From Lysobacter sp. Root916 (GTDB taxonomy: Bacteria > Pseudomonadota > Gammaproteobacteria > Xanthomonadales > Xanthomonadaceae): DNA of 64,000 bases. The notes beneath the pieces are model-generated. The model saw nothing but the letters and a program-made list of their open reading frames with translations, was not told the origin of the DNA and searched no databases. Positions within the stretch are counted from its first letter, which is position 1. Every line of letters starts with the position of its first letter. The position numbers and the translations under genes are program-made. Where the stretch lies: the NCBI RefSeq assembly GCF_001429785.1, contig NZ_LMJF01000017.1:2586-66585 (forward strand), read 5' to 3'. Below, piece by piece: positions 8,184 to 22,600 of the stretch.

Positions 8184-11100
8184 GCTTCCTCCTCCTCGAC
8201 CGCCAGCGGCAGGGCGCCGCGGCTGCGCAGGAAATCCAGATAAGTCGCGAACAGCACGCGGTCGGCGGGCGGACAGACCAAGCCCAGCGCGGCGACCGCG
8301 TCGAGGGTGGCGCTGCAATCGAAGCGCGGTTCGCGCGGGTCCGGATCCTGCGGGAACAAGCCGGCGAACGGCGCCAGCGCGTTCTCGCGCGACACCGCCG
8401 CTTCGGCCAGCAGCGCCTTGCGCCAGGACGGGTAGTCGATCTCTTCCACCGCCAAGCCGGCGTCGCGCATGGTCTCGACCGCTTCGACGATGGGCAGGCG
8501 ACACGGATTGAAGAAGTGGTACTGGCCGTCGGCATCGCCCGCGCCCAAGGCCAGGCGCACGATCGCGCGGCCGACGTAATCCACCGGCGCCATGTCGAAG
8601 GACTCGTCGGGCAGGTGCGGCGCATAGCCCAGCTGCACGCAGCCCTTGATCCAGGCGTTGAAGTAGTCGCCCACGTTGCTGGTGCCCAGGCGGCTGTCGC
8701 CGGTGATGCGCGCCGGGCGGTAGATCGCCACCGGCAGCCCGCGCGCGCGCGCGGCCAGCGCCAGTTGCTCGCCCACCCACTTGCTCTGGTTGTAGCCGCC
8801 CATCTGGCCTTCGGCATCCGGCGGCGGATCGGATTCGCGCACCACCCGATCCATGTGGCGCTCGGTGAGATACACGCCCAGGGTCGACACCAGATGCACC
8901 GGCTTGACCCGGTGACGCGTGGCCAGGCGCAGCACCTCGAGGGTGCCGCCGACGTTGGCCGCTTCCAGATGTTCGTAGGGCGCGAGGAAATTGACCTGGC
9001 CGCCGTTATGGAAGATCACCTCGGCGCGCTGCGCGAGCGCGTCGAACGCCTCGGCGTCCAGGCCCAGGCGCGGCGCCGACAGATCGCCGCACACCGGCAG
9101 CAGACGATGTTCGTCGCCCGCGCGCCATAGCTCGTAGGTATCGAGGTTGGCGCGGATGCGGCGCAAGCCCTCGGCCTCGCTGTCGGCGCGCACCAGACAC
9201 AACAGTTCGGCGTCGGTGGTGTCGAGCAGCTCGCGCACCAGATAGGCGCCGAGGAAGCCGGTGGCGCCGGTGACCAGGGCCGAGGCCGGTTGCGCGCGCG
9301 CGGCCGGCGCGCGCGCGCCGCTGGGATCGATGTCCGGCGGCAACACCACGCGCGCCCGCAGATCGGTGCGCGCGTCGGCCACGCCGGCGCGCTGAGCTTC
9401 GATCGCGCGCGCCAGGCCGGCCACCGTGGGGCTGGCGAACACCGCCGCCAACGGCAGCTCGACGCCGAACGCGGCGTGCAGCTTGAACACCAGCGGCAGG
9501 GTCGACAGCGAATCGCCGCCGAGCGCGAAGAAATCCTCGTCGGCGCCGATGTCCTCGCGCCCCAGCACTTCGCGCCAGACCGCGAGCACGCCGGTTTCGA
9601 TTTCGCCCTGCGGCGCGCGCACGCGGCGCTCGGCGGCGGCCGTGGCCGGCGGCGCCGGCAGGGCGTGGCGATCGACCTTGCCGTTGCGATTCAAGGGCAG
9701 CGACGGCAGCGCCACGAACAGCGACGGCACCAAGGCGTCGGGCAGGCGCTGGGCGAGGAACTCGCGCAACGCCGCCGGCTCCAGTCCCGCCTCGGCGACC
9801 ACGTAGGCGACCAGGCGCTTGTCGCCGGGCCGGTCCTCGCGCAGCGCGGCGGCGGCGGCCTGCACCTGCGGGTGCGCGGCCAGCGCGGTTTCGATCTCGC
9901 CCAGTTCGATGCGCACGCCGCGCAGCTTGACCTGATGATCGCGGCGGCCGAGGAACTGCAGGCTGCCGTCGGTGTTCCAGCGCGCCAGGTCGCCGGTACG
10001 GTACAGCCGCGCGCCGGGCGTATCGGCGTAAGGGTCGGGCAGGAACGCGGCTTCGGTGAGCGCGGGCTGGCCAAGGTAACCGCGCGCGATGCCGGCGCCG
10101 CCGATGCACAGCTCGCCGATCACGCCGCGCGGCGCCAGACCCAGCTCGGCGTCGAGCACGTACACGCGCACGCCCGGCAGCGGCGTACCGATCGGCAGCT
10201 CGGCGCCGGCGAATTCGCCGCCGTCGCGGGTGGACAGCATGGTCGCGCAGACCGAGGCTTCGGTCGGGCCGTAGTGGTTGCACAAGGCGACCCGGCCGCC
10301 GCTGACGCCGGCGTATCGACGCACCTGCTCCAGCGGCACGCTCTCGCCGCCGATCATCATCAGGCGCAAGGCCGGCAACAGCGGGCGGGTGCGCTGGGCC
10401 GCGAACCAGCCCTCGCTCCAGCGCCGCCACAGCGCGGCCGGCGCGTCGATCGCGGTCACGCCGTAATCGCGGCAGAAACTTTCCAGCTCGTACGGGCCCA
10501 GCTCGGCCGGGGCCGGATGCAGCACCAGCGCCGAACCGCTGGCCAGTGCCGGGAAGATGTCGCCGACCGAGGCGTCGAACACCAGCGGCGGAATCATCAA
10601 CAGGCGCTGGGCGACGAAGTCGTGGCGCGCCATGAAGCCCAGGGTGAGATTGACCGCGCCGCGGTGCTCGATCACCACGCCCTTGGGCGCGCCGGTCGAA
10701 CCGGAGGTGTAGATCACATAGGCGGCGCTGTCGGCGCCGGCCAGTTCCGCCGGCGGCTGCTCGGCCGGCGGCACGCCGTCGGTGATCACGCAGGGCACGG
10801 CACCGGCGACCGCATCGGCGCGCGCGACCAGCGCCGCGGGCGCGACCAGGGCCAGCGCGCCGGCGTCGGCGAGCAGGAAGGCGATGCGTTCGTCCGGGTG
10901 GGCAGGATCGATCGGCACATAGGCGCCGCCTGCGGCGAGCACGCCGAGCACGCCGATCAGCGCCTCGGTGGAACGGTCGGCGAGCACCGCGACGCGGGTT
11001 TCGGCGACCGTGCCCAAGGCGCGCAGGCGCTGGGCGATGCCGTTGGCGCGCCGGTAGACGTCGCGATAGCTCAACTCGCGTCCCGGCTCGACGATCGCGA

Positions 11101-12685
11101 TCGCCTCCGGGCTGCGCTGGGCCTGGCGTTCGAACAGGGCGTACAAGGTCGGCGCGGGCGGCTGCGGCGCGGGTCCGCCGTCGCCCAGCGCCAGCACTTC
11201 GTGGCGCGCGTCCTGGTCCAGCAGCGACAGCCGCGACAACGGCAGGTCGGGATCGGCGAGCACGCGGTGCAGCAACACGCCGTATTGATCGGCCAGGCGC
11301 GCGATGGTGGAGGCGTCGAACAGGTCGCTGTCGTAGTCGAGCACGCCGTCCAGGCCGGCTTCGGACGCGCCCAGCGACAGGGTGAGCTCGAAGCGCGAGG
11401 TGTGCACTTCGGGCTCGAACCATTCGACGTTCAAACCGCGCAGCGTGAGCGGCGCGGTGCCGGCGTTCTGCAGCACGAACATGGTCTGGAACAGCGGCGT
11501 GCGGCCGGGCACGCGCTCCAGGCGCAGTTGGTCGATCACGCGCTCCAGCGGCGCCTGCGCATGCTCGAACGCATCCAGGCAGTGGGCGCGGGTGCGCGCG
11601 AGCAGATCGCGGAAGCTGGGATCGCCGGACAGGTCGCCGCGCAGCGCCAGGGTGTTCACGAACAGACCGATCAGCGGCGCGACGCCGTCGACGCCGCGGT
11701 TGGCGACCGGCGAGCCGATCACCACATCGTCCTGACCCGCGTGACGGCCAAGCAGGCTCTGGAACGCGGCCAACAGGGCCATGAACAAGGTCGCGTGCTC
11801 GCGCCGGGCGAGATCGGCCAGGCCGGCGGCGACGCTGAGCGGAATGCGCAGGTGATGGCGCGCGCCGCGCCCGGTGGGCGTCGGCGAGCGCGGACGGTCG
11901 CCGGGCAGGTCGAGCAGGCCGCTGCTGCCTTCCAGGGCCTGGCGCCAGAACGCCAGTTGGTCGGCGACCTGGCGCTCCTGCGCCGCATCGCGCTGCCACA
12001 GCACGGCGTCGCCGAACTGCAGGCGCAACTCCGGCAGGGCCGGGGTCTGGCCGTCCAGGCGCGCGTCGTAGCAACGCGAGAGTTCGTCGAACAGCACGCC
12101 GCCGGACCAGGCGTCGGAGACGATGTGGTGCATCACCATCAACAGCAGGTGTTCTTCGTCGTCCAGACGCAGCAAGGTCGCGCGCAGCAAGGGCGCGCGT
12201 GCCAGATCGAACGGACGTTTGGTTTCCTCGTCGGCGTAGCGGCGCGCCGCCGCTTCGCGCGCGATCAGGTCCAGGCCGCGCAGGTCGATCAGCGGCACCG
12301 TCACCTCGACCTGCGCCGCCACGGTCTGGCGGGGCTCGCCGGCGACTTCGGCGAACGACATGCGCAGCGCATCGTGGCGCTGAATCACGTCGGCCAGCGC
12401 GCGCTCCAGCGCGACCGGATCGAGCGCGCCGCGCAGAATGTGGTGACCGTACACATGGTAGGCGCCGCTGCCGGGCTGCAGCCGCTCGAAGAACCAGATC
12501 CGTTGCTGCGCGGCCGACAAGGGCAGGGATTCGCCCGGTCGGCTGCGGCGCTGGATCGCGTTGTCTTCCGCCGCGTCGGTGTCGCGCGCGGACAGGCGTC
12601 GGCTCAACAGCTCGCGCTGCTGCGGGGTCAGCCGGGCCAGGCGCTCGGCCATTGCGCCGGGCGCGTTGTCGTCGGGCCGGCTCAT
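8180..12685 (-). CDS. NRPS module 3, C-A-T with terminal thioester reductase
   Basis: This 1501-residue synthetase has four domains. The condensation domain (from about residue 53) has HHIVSDA in place of the usual HHxxxDG. The adenylation domain (about 590-1015) contains [27 protein letters not shown] and NRNGKVDR. The carrier domain carries [10 protein letters not shown] near residue 1055. A C-terminal NADPH-dependent reductase (from about 1135) shows TGATGFLG and the catalytic YNQSK near residue 1297. No thioesterase is present, so release is reductive, to an aldehyde or alcohol. Lining up core motifs by eye gives a specificity code of about D-A-G-D-M-G-H-V-C, which I cannot assign to an amino acid. 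ATG at 12685 was chosen because the preceding 100 codons are the out-of-frame tail of module 2. Confidence 0.92.
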   Translation of the reverse strand: MSRPDDNAPGAMAERLARLTPQQRELLSRRLSARDTDAAEDNAIQRRSRPGESLPLSAAQQRIWFFERLQPGSGAYHVYGHHILRGALDPVALERALADVIQRHDALRMSFAEVAGEPRQTVAAQVEVTVPLIDLRGLDLIAREAAARRYADEETKRPFDLARAPLLRATLLRLDDEEHLLLMVMHHIVSDAWSGGVLFDELSRCYDARLDGQTPALPELRLQFGDAVLWQRDAAQERQVADQLAFWRQALEGSSGLLDLPGDRPRSPTPTGRGARHHLRIPLSVAAGLADLARREHATLFMALLAAFQSLLGRHAGQDDVVIGSPVANRGVDGVAPLIGLFVNTLALRGDLSGDPSFRDLLARTRAHCLDAFEHAQAPLERVIDQLRLERVPGRTPLFQTMFVLQNAGTAPLTLRGLNVEWFEPEVHTSRFELTLSLGASEAGLDGVLDYDSDLFDASTIARLADQYGVLLHRVLADPDLPLSRLSLLDQDARHEVLALGDGGPAPQPPAPTLYALFERQAQRSPEAIAIVEPGRELSYRDVYRRANGIAQRLRALGTVAETRVAVLADRSTEALIGVLGVLAAGGAYVPIDPAHPDERIAFLLADAGALALVAPAALVARADAVAGAVPCVITDGVPPAEQPPAELAGADSAAYVIYTSGSTGAPKGVVIEHRGAVNLTLGFMARHDFVAQRLLMIPPLVFDASVGDIFPALASGSALVLHPAPAELGPYELESFCRDYGVTAIDAPAALWRRWSEGWFAAQRTRPLLPALRLMMIGGESVPLEQVRRYAGVSGGRVALCNHYGPTEASVCATMLSTRDGGEFAGAELPIGTPLPGVRVYVLDAELGLAPRGVIGELCIGGAGIARGYLGQPALTEAAFLPDPYADTPGARLYRTGDLARWNTDGSLQFLGRRDHQVKLRGVRIELGEIETALAAHPQVQAAAAALREDRPGDKRLVAYVVAEAGLEPAALREFLAQRLPDALVPSLFVALPSLPLNRNGKVDRHALPAPPATAAAERRVRAPQGEIETGVLAVWREVLGREDIGADEDFFALGGDSLSTLPLVFKLHAAFGVELPLAAVFASPTVAGLARAIEAQRAGVADARTDLRARVVLPPDIDPSGARAPAARAQPASALVTGATGFLGAYLVRELLDTTDAELLCLVRADSEAEGLRRIRANLDTYELWRAGDEHRLLPVCGDLSAPRLGLDAEAFDALAQRAEVIFHNGGQVNFLAPYEHLEAANVGGTLEVLRLATRHRVKPVHLVSTLGVYLTERHMDRVVRESDPPPDAEGQMGGYNQSKWVGEQLALAARARGLPVAIYRPARITGDSRLGTSNVGDYFNAWIKGCVQLGYAPHLPDESFDMAPVDYVGRAIVRLALGAGDADGQYHFFNPCRLPIVEAVETMRDAGLAVEEIDYPSWRKALLAEAAVSRENALAPFAGLFPQDPDPREPRFDCSATLDAVAALGLVCPPADRVLFATYLDFLRSRGALPLAVEEEEA

Positions 12686-12716
12686 GCGCGGTCCACCGCT
12701 AAGGCGATCGTCGCGT

Positions 12717-12720
<4 letters not shown>
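12682..12720 (-). other. Twelve-codon mini-ORF bridging modules 2 and 3
   Basis: An ATG at 12720 overlaps the stop of module 2 (ATGA). The short frame encodes [12 protein letters not shown] and ends in a TGA that overlaps the ATG of module 3 (again ATGA). It may be a stepping-stone for translational coupling across the 31-base gap. No protein function is proposed, and it could be chance. Confidence 0.3.
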
Positions 12721-16044
<3,324 letters not shown>

Positions 16045-16052
<8 letters not shown>

Positions 16053-19000
16053 GCGCGCCTCCGGACAGGGTCGCGGCCAGACGCGCGCTGGCCTCCTCGT
16101 CGCTGAGGTGCTCCAGACTCGCGAGCAGGCTTTCCAGGTCCTCCGGCGCCAGCTCGGTGCTGGCCGCGGCGACGCGCGCGGCCAGGCGTTCCAGGGTGGC
16201 GTCCTCGAACAGCGCGCGCAGCGGCAGCTCGACGCCGTACTGCTGCTCGATCCGCGCCAGCAAACGCGTGGCCAGCAGCGAATGGCCGCCGAGGTCGAAG
16301 AAATTGTCGCCGCGCCCGATCCGCGGCGCGCCCAGCAGTTGCTGCCAGATCGCGGCCAGCGTCAATTCCTCGGGCGTGACCGGCGCCTCGTAGCTGGCGT
16401 CGTCGTCGCCGCCGGCCACGGCTTCCGGCGCCGGCAGCGCGCGGCGGTCGACCTTGCCGTTGGGCGTGAGCGGGAAGCGCTCGAGCACGACGAAGGCGCT
16501 GGGCACCATGTAATCGGGCAGCGCGGCCTTGAGGTGATCGCGCAATGCGGATATCGCCGGCGCGACGCCGTTGGCGGTCACGTACGCGACCAGACGCTGG
16601 TCGCCGGGCCGGTCCTCACGGCAATGCACCACCGCCTGGGTCACCTCCGGCACCTGCGCGAGCACCGATTCGATCTCGCCCAGTTCGATGCGGAAGCCGC
16701 GCAGCTTGATCTGATGATCGATGCGGCCGATCACCTCGATCGTGCCGTCGCGGCGCCACAGCGCGAGATCGCCGCTGCGGTACAGGCGGCCGCCCGGCGC
16801 GCCGAAGGGATCGGAGATGAACTTCTCCGCGGTCAGATCGGGGCGCCCGCGATAGCCGGTGGCCAGGCCGTCGCCGCCGATCAGCAGTTCGCCCGGCACG
16901 CCCGCCGGCAGCCGCTTCATGTGACGGTCGACGATGTGGATCTGGGTGTTGTCGACCGGCTTGCCGACCAGGATCGGGCCGCTGCCCGGGTGCACCCGGC
17001 ACAGCGCCGAGTACACCGTGGTTTCGGTGGGGCCGTAGAGGTTCCACAGTTCTCGCGCGCACGGCAACAGACGGTCGGCCAGTTCGCGCGGCAGGGCCTC
17101 GCCGGTGGAGATGATCTTGATCCCGGCTTTGCCGCTCCAGCCCAGCTCCAGCAGCATGCGCCAGGTCGCGGGAGTGGCCTGCATCACGTCGATCGCGGTG
17201 TCGTCGACCAGACGGCGCAGGCGCAGGCCGTCGCGCGCGGTGTCGCGGTCGACCAGCAGGATGGTCGCGCCCACGGTCAGCGGCAGCACCAGCTCGAACA
17301 AGGCGATGTCGAACGACAGCGTGCTGATCGCGCACAGCACCTGACCGCGCGCCAGGCCCGGCTCGCGCGCGACCGAACGCAGCAGGTTGACCGCCGAGCG
17401 CTGCTGGATTTCCACGCCCTTGGGCTTGCCGGTGGAACCGGAGGTGAAGATCACATAGGCCGGATCGCGCGCCGCGGCACCGCCGTCGGGCGCGCGCTCG
17501 GCGCGCGCGTCCAGCGCCGCATCGGCGTCGGCGTAGATCACCGTCGCGACATCGCCTGGCAGGCTGTCGGCGAGCGCGCGCTGGCTGACCAGCACACGCG
17601 CGGCCGAGGCCTCGAGCATGTAGGCCAGGCGATCGGCCGGATAGGTCGGGTCCAGCGGCATGTAGGCGCCGCCGGCCTTGAGGATGCCGAGCAGGCCGAT
17701 CAGCATTTCCGGCGTGCGTTCCACGTACAGGCCGACCAGCTCGCCGGGACCGACGCCGGCCGCACGCAATTCGTGGGCGAGCGCGTTGGCGCGGCGGTCG
17801 AGTTCGCGGTACGACATCTCGCGTGCGCCGCAGCGCAGCGCGATCGCGTCGGGCGTGCGCTCGACCTGGGCCTGGACCTGGGCGGCGATGGTGGGATCGT
17901 CCGGCAGCTCGCGCGCGGTGTCGTTCCAGCGCGCGAGTTCTTCGCGCTCTGCGTCGGTCAGCAACTCCAGCGTACTCAGCGGCGCGTCGGGCGTGGCCGC
18001 GGCCGAAGCCAGCAGGCGCAGCAGATGCCCGCACAAGCGCTCGATGCGCGCGCGGTCGAACAAATCGGTGCTGTATTCCAGCATCAGCTCGCGCTGACCG
18101 TGCTGGTTCACGAACAGGCTCAGATCGCCCTGGGCGGTGCCGGGGGCCAGATCGGTCAGATGCGCCTGGCGCACCTGCATGCCGCCCATGCCCAGGCCCA
18201 GCGCGGGATAGTTCTGGAAGAAGAACAGCGCTTGCGCGAACGGCGTGTGGCTGGCCGAGCGCGGCAGGCGGCGGGTCTCCAATATCCGGTCCAGCGGCGC
18301 GTCGGCGTGCTCCATCGCGCTCAGCACGCTCTCGCGCACCTGCGCCAGCAGCTGGGCGAAACTCGGATCGCCTTCGATGCGCGTGCGCATCGGCAGGGTG
18401 TTGACGAAGAAGCCGATCACCGGCTCCAGCTCGACCCGCGCGCGGCCGGCCACGCCCATGCCGACGGTGATGTCGTCCTGGGCGGTGTAGCGCGACAACA
18501 GGGCCTGATACGCGGCCAGGAACACCATCGACAGCGTGGCCTGGCGCTCGCGCGCGAGCCGCTCGAGCTGCTCGTAAACCGGCGCTGGCACTTCGCTCAG
18601 GTACAGCGCGCCGCGGAAACTCTGCGCGGCCGGACGCGGCCGGTCGGCGGGCAGATCCAGCGAGGTGAGCGCGCCGTCGAGGCGCTCGCTCCAGTAATCC
18701 AGCTGCGGTTGCAGGCCGTCGCCGCCGAGGGTCTCGTGCTGCCACAGCGCGATGTCGGCGATCTGCAACGCGGGCGCAGCGGTGTCGGCGGCGCCCCCGG
18801 CGCGCAGGGCGTCGTAGGCGCGCTGCAATTCCTCCAGCAGCGCATTGGTGGACCAGCCGTCGATCGCGATGTGGTGGAAGCCCAGCACCAGCAGATGGCG
18901 CTGCGCGGCGACGTCGATCAGGGTCGCGCGCATCATCGCGTCGCGCCCCAGGTCGAACGCGCGCGCGGTTTCCACGCGCGCCAGACGCAGGGCCTCGGCC

Positions 19001-19395
19001 TCGCGCTCGTCGGCATTGGCGCCGTTCGCGCTCAGCTCCTGCCAGGGCAGGTCGATACGCGCGAGGATGTGCTGATACGGATCGCCGTCCTGCGCGCGGA
19101 ACACCGTACGCAAGGTTTCGTGGCGATCGAGCAGGGTTTGCAGGGCCGCGCGCAAGGCGACGCGATCGAGTTCGCCGTCCAGCCACAGGCCGACCGGCAG
19201 GTTGTAGGCGGTCATGCCGGGTAGAAAACGGTCCAGCCACCACAGCCGGCGCTGGCCGAAGGTCAGCGGGATGCGCTCGGGGCGCGCGCGCGGCTGAATC
19301 CGGTTCTGGCCCACGCGCTGACGCGCGCTCAACTGACGCAGCAGTTCGCGTTTCGCAGGCGATAGCTCGGCGATACGCGGGTCGATATCACTCAT
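16045..19395 (-). CDS. NRPS module 1 (C-A-T), first gene of the operon
   Basis: This is a C-A-T module of 1116 residues with the condensation domain first: PLTFGQRR near residue 43 and HHIAIDG at 174-180. The adenylation domain follows (about 460-980) with FTSGSTGKPKG, NLYGPTE and YRSGDLALW, then a carrier domain with FFDLGGHSLL near residue 1032 and a C-terminal LEHLSDEEA docking-like helix. The code read by eye is about D-I-F-Q-I-T-L-V-Y and is not assigned. A condensation domain at the start of the line suggests that the first residue is N-acylated, or coupled to an upstream starter carried on another protein, since no loading module is encoded here. ATG at 19395 was chosen for its AAGGAAG site and because MSDIDPRIAELSPAKRELL is a standard NRPS opening. 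Longer starts have no ribosome site. Confidence 0.92.
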
Positions 19396-19729
19396 CCCTG
19401 AACTTCCTTGACTTACGAGCATCCTCGGCCGACCTGATCCGGTCGGTTTCCCTTTGGCATCCAGCACGCGTCGCTTCGGAGATGCTCTTGCACGCGAACC
19501 ATGTTCGCGATCATCCTTGGCGTTCCATCCGTGGTGCCCCCCGTCTATATCCTATCCACATAACGTGGTCAGGGGGCAAATGCGGACCACATCGGTTGCC
19601 GGGACGTCCAATGCCCGGCTGGGGAAACCGTTGCGGGGAGTGCGTTATCCGGCCGTGGGACGGCCGGTTGCAAGTCCAAACCGAGTATTAGGGGTTTCAG
19701 GAGCAACAGCCAGCAGGGAGGGGGAACAC
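19396..19729. promoter_or_regulatory. Divergent control region between the NRPS and envelope operons
   Basis: No gene is supported in this interval. It must hold the promoters of both the leftward NRPS operon and the rightward operon. The segment 19545-19580 is AT-richer than its surroundings and contains TATATCCTATCC, a possible -10 region for the NRPS side. Downstream, 19649-19667 forms a perfect 7-base hairpin. The stretch 19600-19700 could be a structured leader RNA of the rightward operon, but it matches no riboswitch consensus I know. Promoter positions are not certain. Confidence 0.45.
19649..19667. other. GC-rich hairpin in the divergent control region
   Basis: CCGGCCG at 19649-19655 and CGGCCGG at 19661-19667 form a perfect 7-base stem with the 5-base loop TGGGA. 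No T-tract follows on either strand, so a simple terminator is unlikely. An operator or an element of a 5' leader RNA is possible. Confidence 0.35.
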
Positions 19730-19801
19730 ATGGATCGACCGTTCTCGCAGCACCGAACGACGCCCAGACCACGCACCGACGCCGCGCTGGCGGGGGCGTG
19801 A
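19730..19801 (+). other. Possible 23-residue leader ORF before the aldolase-like gene
   Basis: The ATG at 19730 has a strong GGGAGGGGG site five bases upstream. The frame encodes a basic, Thr/Arg/Pro-containing peptide starting MDRPFSQHRT and ends in a TGA that shares one base with the next ATG (TGATG at 19799-19803). The strong ribosome site and the stop/start overlap suggest a coupled leader peptide. I know no homologue. Confidence 0.35.
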
Positions 19802-20835
19802 TGGGTCACATCGCAGCCGCTCTCGACGCGTTGATCGCCTGGTCGGCGCGGATCGGCGCCGATCCGCTGCTGGTACAGGGCGGCGGCGGTAACACGTCGG
19901 TCAAACAAGACGGCACCTTGTGGGTCAAGGCCTCCGGCACCTGGCTCGCGCAGGCGCGCGAGCGCGATATTTTCGTGCCGCTGCCGTTGGACGAGGCGCG
20001 CGCCGCGCTCGGTCACGCCGACGGCGAAGCGCGGCTGGCGCGGCTGGGCGCCGCGCATGCGTTGCGGCCCTCGATCGAAACCTCGCTGCACGCATTGCTG
20101 CCGCATCCGGTGGTCGCGCACGTGCATTCGGTGAACACCATCGCCTGGGCGGTACGCGCGGATGCGCGCACGCGACTGGATGCCCTGTTGAAGGACCTGA
20201 ATTGGGCCTGGGTGCCGTATCGGCGCCCCGGTTATCCGCTCACCCAGGCGGTGCGCGAGGCCTTGAATGAACGCGCGGCCGACGTGCTGGTGTTGGCCAA
20301 TCACGGCCTGGTCGTCGGCGCCGGCGACTGCGTCGCGGCCGATGCGTTGCTGAACGAAGTGGAGCGTCGATTGGCGTTGCCCGAGCGCTCCACGCGCAGC
20401 GCCGACCCGGCGCGCTTGCGCGCGGTCAACGACCTGAATTGGGAAGCACCGCAGGACCCGCGCGTGCATGCGCTCGGCGTCGACGCGGCCGCGCTGGCGA
20501 TCGCCCGCGACGGCGCGCTGTATCCGGACCACGCGGTGTTCCTTGGCGCGCGCGCGGCCGTGCTGGACGGCACCGACGCGCTCTCGGACGCGGTCGCGCG
20601 TTGCACCGCCGCCAGCGGCGTCGCGCCGGCGTTCGCGCTGCTGCCCGGCGCCGGCGTGCTGGTCGCGCCCGGCCTGTCGGCCGGCGCGCAGGCGATGCTG
20701 CTGTGCCTGGCCCTGGTCGCGCTGCGCCTGCGCGGCGACGAGCCGCTGGTCTACCTGGGCGACGACGACGTCGCCGCCCTGGTGGACTGGGAAGCCGAAG
20801 CCTATCGCCGCGCCTTGGCGCGGCCCGCGCACTGA
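19801..20835 (+). CDS. Class II aldolase/adducin-family protein
   Basis: This 344-residue cytoplasmic protein belongs to the class II (zinc-dependent) aldolase superfamily. The N-terminal half has the phosphate-binding type motif QGGGGNTSVK and KASGTWL, then HPVVAHVHSVNT, whose histidines would ligate the metal, and ANHGLVVGAG, which is typical of fuculose/rhamnulose-phosphate aldolase relatives. The C-terminal third, from about residue 215, is longer than in a simple aldolase and looks like the N-terminal part of bifunctional rhamnulose-phosphate aldolase/dehydrogenase proteins, but there is no dehydrogenase domain here. A GTG three bases upstream is an alternative start. As the first gene of the operon it could make or cleave a small ketose or aldose phosphate precursor. 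The substrate is unknown. Confidence 0.8.
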   Translation: MGHIAAALDALIAWSARIGADPLLVQGGGGNTSVKQDGTLWVKASGTWLAQARERDIFVPLPLDEARAALGHADGEARLARLGAAHALRPSIETSLHALLPHPVVAHVHSVNTIAWAVRADARTRLDALLKDLNWAWVPYRRPGYPLTQAVREALNERAADVLVLANHGLVVGAGDCVAADALLNEVERRLALPERSTRSADPARLRAVNDLNWEAPQDPRVHALGVDAAALAIARDGALYPDHAVFLGARAAVLDGTDALSDAVARCTAASGVAPAFALLPGAGVLVAPGLSAGAQAMLLCLALVALRLRGDEPLVYLGDDDVAALVDWEAEAYRRALARPAH

Positions 20836-20870
20836 CCCCCACGCACCGCACGACGCCACGGAAGGAGCCC

Positions 20871-22529
20871 ATGCAGATCGTCGTCCCCATGTCAGGTTTC
20901 GGAGAGCGCTTCCGCCGCGCCGGTTATCGCGTGCCCAAGCCGCTGATCGAAATCGACGGCAAGCCGATCATCGCGCACGTGGTCGACCTGTTCCCGGGCG
21001 AGACCGATTTCGTGTTCGTGTGCAACCAGGATCATCTGGATCGCGACGACTACCACATGGCCGAGCAGCTGGCGCGGATCTGTCCGAGCGGTCGGGTGCT
21101 CGGGATCGCGCCGCACAAGCGCGGCCCGGTGCACGCGGTGCTGCAGGCGATGGAGCTGCTGGATCCGGACGCGCCCACCCTGGTCAACTACTGCGATTTC
21201 GCCTGCGCCTGGGACTACCGCGATTTCAAGTCATTCGTGCTCGACAGCGGCTGCGACGGCGCGATTCCGTGCTACACCGGCTTCCATCCGCACATGATGG
21301 GATCGACCAACTACGCCTACGTGCGCACCGACGGCGCGCGCGTGCTCGACATCCAGGAAAAACAGCCCTACACCGACCAACCCACGCGCGAGTACGCCTC
21401 CAGCGGCAGCTACTACTTCAGGTCCGGCGCGCTGATGCGCGACGCCTTCGAACGCTGCAGTGCGCGCGAGGATCTCAGCCTGGGCGGCGAGCACTACGTG
21501 AGCCTGGCCTACAAGCCGATGCTGGAAGACGGCGCCTGCGTCGCGGTGTACGAGCTCAACCACTTCATGCAGTGGGGCACGCCGCAGGACCTGGAGGAAT
21601 ACCGCTACTGGTCCGACGCGTTCCGGCGCCTGGCCGATCCGGCCCGCCCGCAGGCGCCGCCGCGCCAGCGCGGCGCGGTGATGGTACCGATGGCCGGGCT
21701 GGGCGCGCGCTTCGCCAGCGAGGGCTATCGCGAGCCCAAGCCGCTGATTCCGGTCTCCGGCGAACCGATGGTGGTGCAGGCCGCGCGCGACCTGCCGGAG
21801 CCGGCGCGGCGCGTGTTCGTGCAGCGCCGCGACCTGGAGGGCGCCGCGCGCATCGCCGATGCGCTGCGCGCGCGTTTCCCCGGCTGCGCCCTGGTCGATC
21901 TGGAGCGCGTGACCGACGGCCAGGCCCGCACCTGCCTGCTAGGCCTGGACGACGTCGACCCCGAGCAACCGCTGACCATCGGCGCCTGCGACAACGGCGC
22001 GGTGTTCGACGCGCAGGCGCTGTCGGCGCTGCTGGACGACGAGGACGTGGACGTGATCGTCTGGGTCGCGCGCGGCTATCCGGGCGCGGCGCGCCGACCC
22101 ACGCACTACGGCTGGGTCGACGAGGTCGACGGCCGGGTGCTGTCGGTGTCGGTCAAGCAGCCGCTGGCCGATACCGCCCGCGATCCGATCGTGCTGGGTA
22201 CCTTCACGTTCCGCCGCGCCGCCGATTTCGCCGCCGCCGCGAACGCGATGATCGCGCGCGACGGGCGCGTCAACGGCGAGTTCTACGTCGACAGCTGCAT
22301 CAACGACGCGGTCGCCGCCGGCCTCAACTGCCGCGTGTTCGAAGTCGCGCACTATCTGTGCTGGGGCACGCCCGACGACCTGCGCACCTTCGAGTACTGG
22401 CAGTCCTGCTTCCACAAGTGGGACGCCCACCCCTACCGCATCGAACACGACCCGCGAGTGCCCGCGCACGCGCGCCCGGCCCTGGCCGAGCGCTACCGCA
22501 TGCGCGAGCCGGAGCGCTTCCGATGCTGA
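20871..22529 (+). CDS. Tandem double nucleotidyltransferase (NDP-sugar pyrophosphorylase fold, twice)
   Basis: One 552-residue chain carries two nucleotidyltransferase domains. Domain 1 (residues 1-250) opens with VVPMSGFGERF followed by VPKPLIEIDGKP. Domain 2 (from about 268) opens with VMVPMAGLGARF followed by EPKPLIPVSGEP. Both keep the glycine-rich GxGxRF nucleotide loop and the PKPL motif of sugar-1-phosphate nucleotidyltransferases, so both may be active. They are separated by a Pro/Arg-rich linker. Both end with a similar pattern (NHFMQWGTPQDLEEYRYW in the first, HYLCWGTPDDLRTFEYW in the second), which supports an internal duplication. The ATG has GGAAGGAG upstream. It probably activates one or two small phosphorylated compounds with CTP or another NTP for the transferases downstream. 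The substrate is not predictable from sequence. Confidence 0.85.
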   Translation: MQIVVPMSGFGERFRRAGYRVPKPLIEIDGKPIIAHVVDLFPGETDFVFVCNQDHLDRDDYHMAEQLARICPSGRVLGIAPHKRGPVHAVLQAMELLDPDAPTLVNYCDFACAWDYRDFKSFVLDSGCDGAIPCYTGFHPHMMGSTNYAYVRTDGARVLDIQEKQPYTDQPTREYASSGSYYFRSGALMRDAFERCSAREDLSLGGEHYVSLAYKPMLEDGACVAVYELNHFMQWGTPQDLEEYRYWSDAFRRLADPARPQAPPRQRGAVMVPMAGLGARFASEGYREPKPLIPVSGEPMVVQAARDLPEPARRVFVQRRDLEGAARIADALRARFPGCALVDLERVTDGQARTCLLGLDDVDPEQPLTIGACDNGAVFDAQALSALLDDEDVDVIVWVARGYPGAARRPTHYGWVDEVDGRVLSVSVKQPLADTARDPIVLGTFTFRRAADFAAAANAMIARDGRVNGEFYVDSCINDAVAAGLNCRVFEVAHYLCWGTPDDLRTFEYWQSCFHKWDAHPYRIEHDPRVPAHARPALAERYRMREPERFRC

Positions 22530-22600
22530 TCCCTGCTTTCGCCGCCGTTCGCAACATCGCTGCCCGTTCCGCTGGAGAGTCGTCCCATGGTCCTGCCTAG
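22523..22600 (+). other. 25-residue mini-ORF spanning the nucleotidyltransferase-methyltransferase gap
   Basis: The ATG at 22523 overlaps the end of the nucleotidyltransferase gene, and the TAG at 22598-22600 lies 14 bases inside the methyltransferase gene. The product would start MLIPAFAAVRNIAARS. Like two other mini-ORFs in this window it exactly bridges a gap between two genes of an operon. It may couple translation or be chance. Confidence 0.25.

Noticed and set aside
8180-8500. Thioesterase at the end of the NRPS line
   Set aside because: The C-terminal part has the reductase Rossmann and YxxxK motifs and no GxSxG elbow, and no stand-alone thioesterase gene is in the operon. The hotdog thioesterase at 39685 is distant.
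19560-19700. Riboswitch in the leader of the aldolase-like operon
   Set aside because: I compared it with the cobalamin, c-di-GMP and glycine consensus elements I remember and found no match. Only a generic hairpin remains.
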